Assembly (NCBI GenBank): GCA_016288255.1
Contig: JAEEYS010000026.1
Span: forward strand, 1-6,617
Length of the DNA stretch: 6,617 bases
Direction of reading: 5' to 3'
Source: Bacillota bacterium
Lineage (GTDB): Bacteria > Bacillota > Tb-RUG-66
Below the pieces are notes generated by a model that searched no databases, was not told the origin of the DNA, and worked only from the letters and a program-made list of their open reading frames with translations. The translations under genes were made by a program, and so were the position numbers. This document shows positions 5,911 through 6,617 of this stretch, in pieces; the stretch's first letter is position 1, and every line of letters starts with the position of its first letter.

Positions 5911-5961
5911 TTTACACCTTTTTGCTCAAAATTTTAAGCTCTTTCTTCTCTTTTGATCCCC

Positions 5962-6617
5962 TTAAAACCATTTATTTTTCTTAAACAAATAGTAGCAAAC
6001 CAAAACAGAACCGATGCTGATCAGAATGACAAACAAATATCCGTATCTCCAGGCAAATTCCGGCATCCTTAAATTCATTCCGTACCAGCCCGCAATCAGC
6101 GTCAAAGGAGAAAAGAACATGGTGATCACGGTAAAGATTTTCATGATGTTATTTAAATTGATGTCCACCTGCGCCTGATACGCTTCTCTGACTTGTGTCA
6201 CATAATCTCTTAAATTGATGACCCCGTCAAATAATCTGTCCACTCTTCTGTCCACGATACGGATATAACGCAGCTCTTTTTCCGCAATAAAGCCGTTTTC
6301 ATTTTCCTCAATGGCGTCAAAAATATCCAAAAGCTGTTCATAATACCGTTTTAAAACCAAAAGGCGTCTGCGGAGCATCACGATCTCTTCGATACAGCTA
6401 TCCTTTTTTGAAGTGATCAATTCTTCTTCCAGATTGGAAATATCCTGTTCGATATCCGCTAAAAGAGAAGCGTCTCGAAGCGTCATTTTATCCAAAAAGA
6501 GCGCGAACACTCTGCTCAATGTCAGCTTGCTTTCGTCCTCTTTTTTCAGCATGGAAAACATTTCATCCATTCTTTCCTGATCATCGAACACATATACCAG
6601 CATGTTTTTGGTAAAAT
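5962..6617 (-). CDS. corA: CorA-family divalent metal-ion transporter, C-terminal part (5' end outside window)
   Basis: This is the 3' part of a CorA-type Mg2+ (or Co2+/Ni2+) channel. CorA proteins are pentamers with a cytoplasmic funnel and two C-terminal membrane helices. The signature YGMN ends the first helix (FTVITMFFSPLTLIAGWYGMN). A short loop with an acidic residue follows (MPEF), then the second helix (YLFVILISIGSVLVCYYLF) and the basic end KKNKWF. The long charged helical stretch before the membrane part (from about ADIEQDISNLEEEL) is the stalk helix region. The Met at 6601-6603 is probably internal: the frame stays open through L-P-K-N to the window edge. Only about 215 of the usual 300 or more residues are seen, and most of the N-terminal alpha/beta domain is missing. 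The stop lies 51 bp before the small ORF, so it probably heads the part of the operon visible here. Confidence 0.92.
   Translation of the reverse strand, partial: FTKNMLVYVFDDQERMDEMFSMLKKEDESKLTLSRVFALFLDKMTLRDASLLADIEQDISNLEEELITSKKDSCIEEIVMLRRRLLVLKRYYEQLLDIFDAIEENENGFIAEKELRYIRIVDRRVDRLFDGVINLRDYVTQVREAYQAQVDINLNNIMKIFTVITMFFSPLTLIAGWYGMNLRMPEFAWRYGYLFVILISIGSVLVCYYLFKKNKWF

Noticed and set aside
5924..5939. Near-palindrome GCTCAAAATTTTAAGC between corA and the small ORF as a terminator or operator
   Set aside because: It has no loop, is mostly A/T and has one mismatch. It is easily explained by AT-rich intergenic sequence.

Overview
The window looks like part of the chromosome of a spore-forming, anaerobic Firmicute of the class Clostridia. 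The grounds are the 3' part of a cotJC spore-coat / manganese-catalase-type gene, strong AGGAG-type ribosome binding sites, short U-tailed terminators and the overall style of the proteins. The species cannot be fixed from this sequence. The most notable feature is at the left edge: the 3' end of a large serine recombinase gene points straight into a cotJC gene that lacks its first part. This is what one end of a site-specific integrative element, inserted inside a sporulation gene, should look like.

Layout, left to right. (1) Positions 1-758 (+) hold the C-terminal third or so of a large serine recombinase, open at the window edge: zinc ribbon, coiled coil and C-terminal tail. (2) Positions 759 to about 818 hold the element/chromosome junction. 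(3) Positions 804-1199 (+) hold the cotJC 3' fragment, which keeps four of the five expected Mn-ligand residues. It ends at a bidirectional terminator (about 1227-1256). (4) Positions 1296-2258 (-) encode a BASS-family sodium-coupled transporter. (5) A 225-bp divergent intergenic region (2259-2483) contains a GntR/FadR-type operator-like palindrome and a weak promoter candidate for the next gene. (6) Positions 2484-3221 (+) encode a short-chain dehydrogenase most like YmfI, the EF-P 5-aminopentanone reductase. A second bidirectional terminator follows (3236-3272). (7) On the minus strand, reading from the right edge inward, lies a tight four-gene run: the 3' part of a CorA metal-ion transporter (5962-6617, open at the edge), a previously easily missed 36-codon small ORF (5800-5910), an amidohydrolase_2-type metal-dependent hydrolase (4934-5806) and a ClC chloride/proton antiporter with a C-terminal RCK_C/TrkA_C-like domain (3300-4919).

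How the parts may work together. If the recombinase element is excised during sporulation, cotJC could be rejoined, as happens for sigK (skin) and spsM (SP-beta) in Bacillus subtilis. Only one side is visible, so this remains an inference. The corA-sORF-amidohydrolase-clc run appears to be one transcription unit: spacings are short, the sORF overlaps the hydrolase start, and the hydrolase stop abuts the clc ribosome binding site. It would combine divalent-cation transport, chloride/proton exchange and a metal-dependent hydrolase or decarboxylase. The BASS transporter and SDR are separate divergent single genes. No tRNA, rRNA, CRISPR array or insertion sequence was seen.
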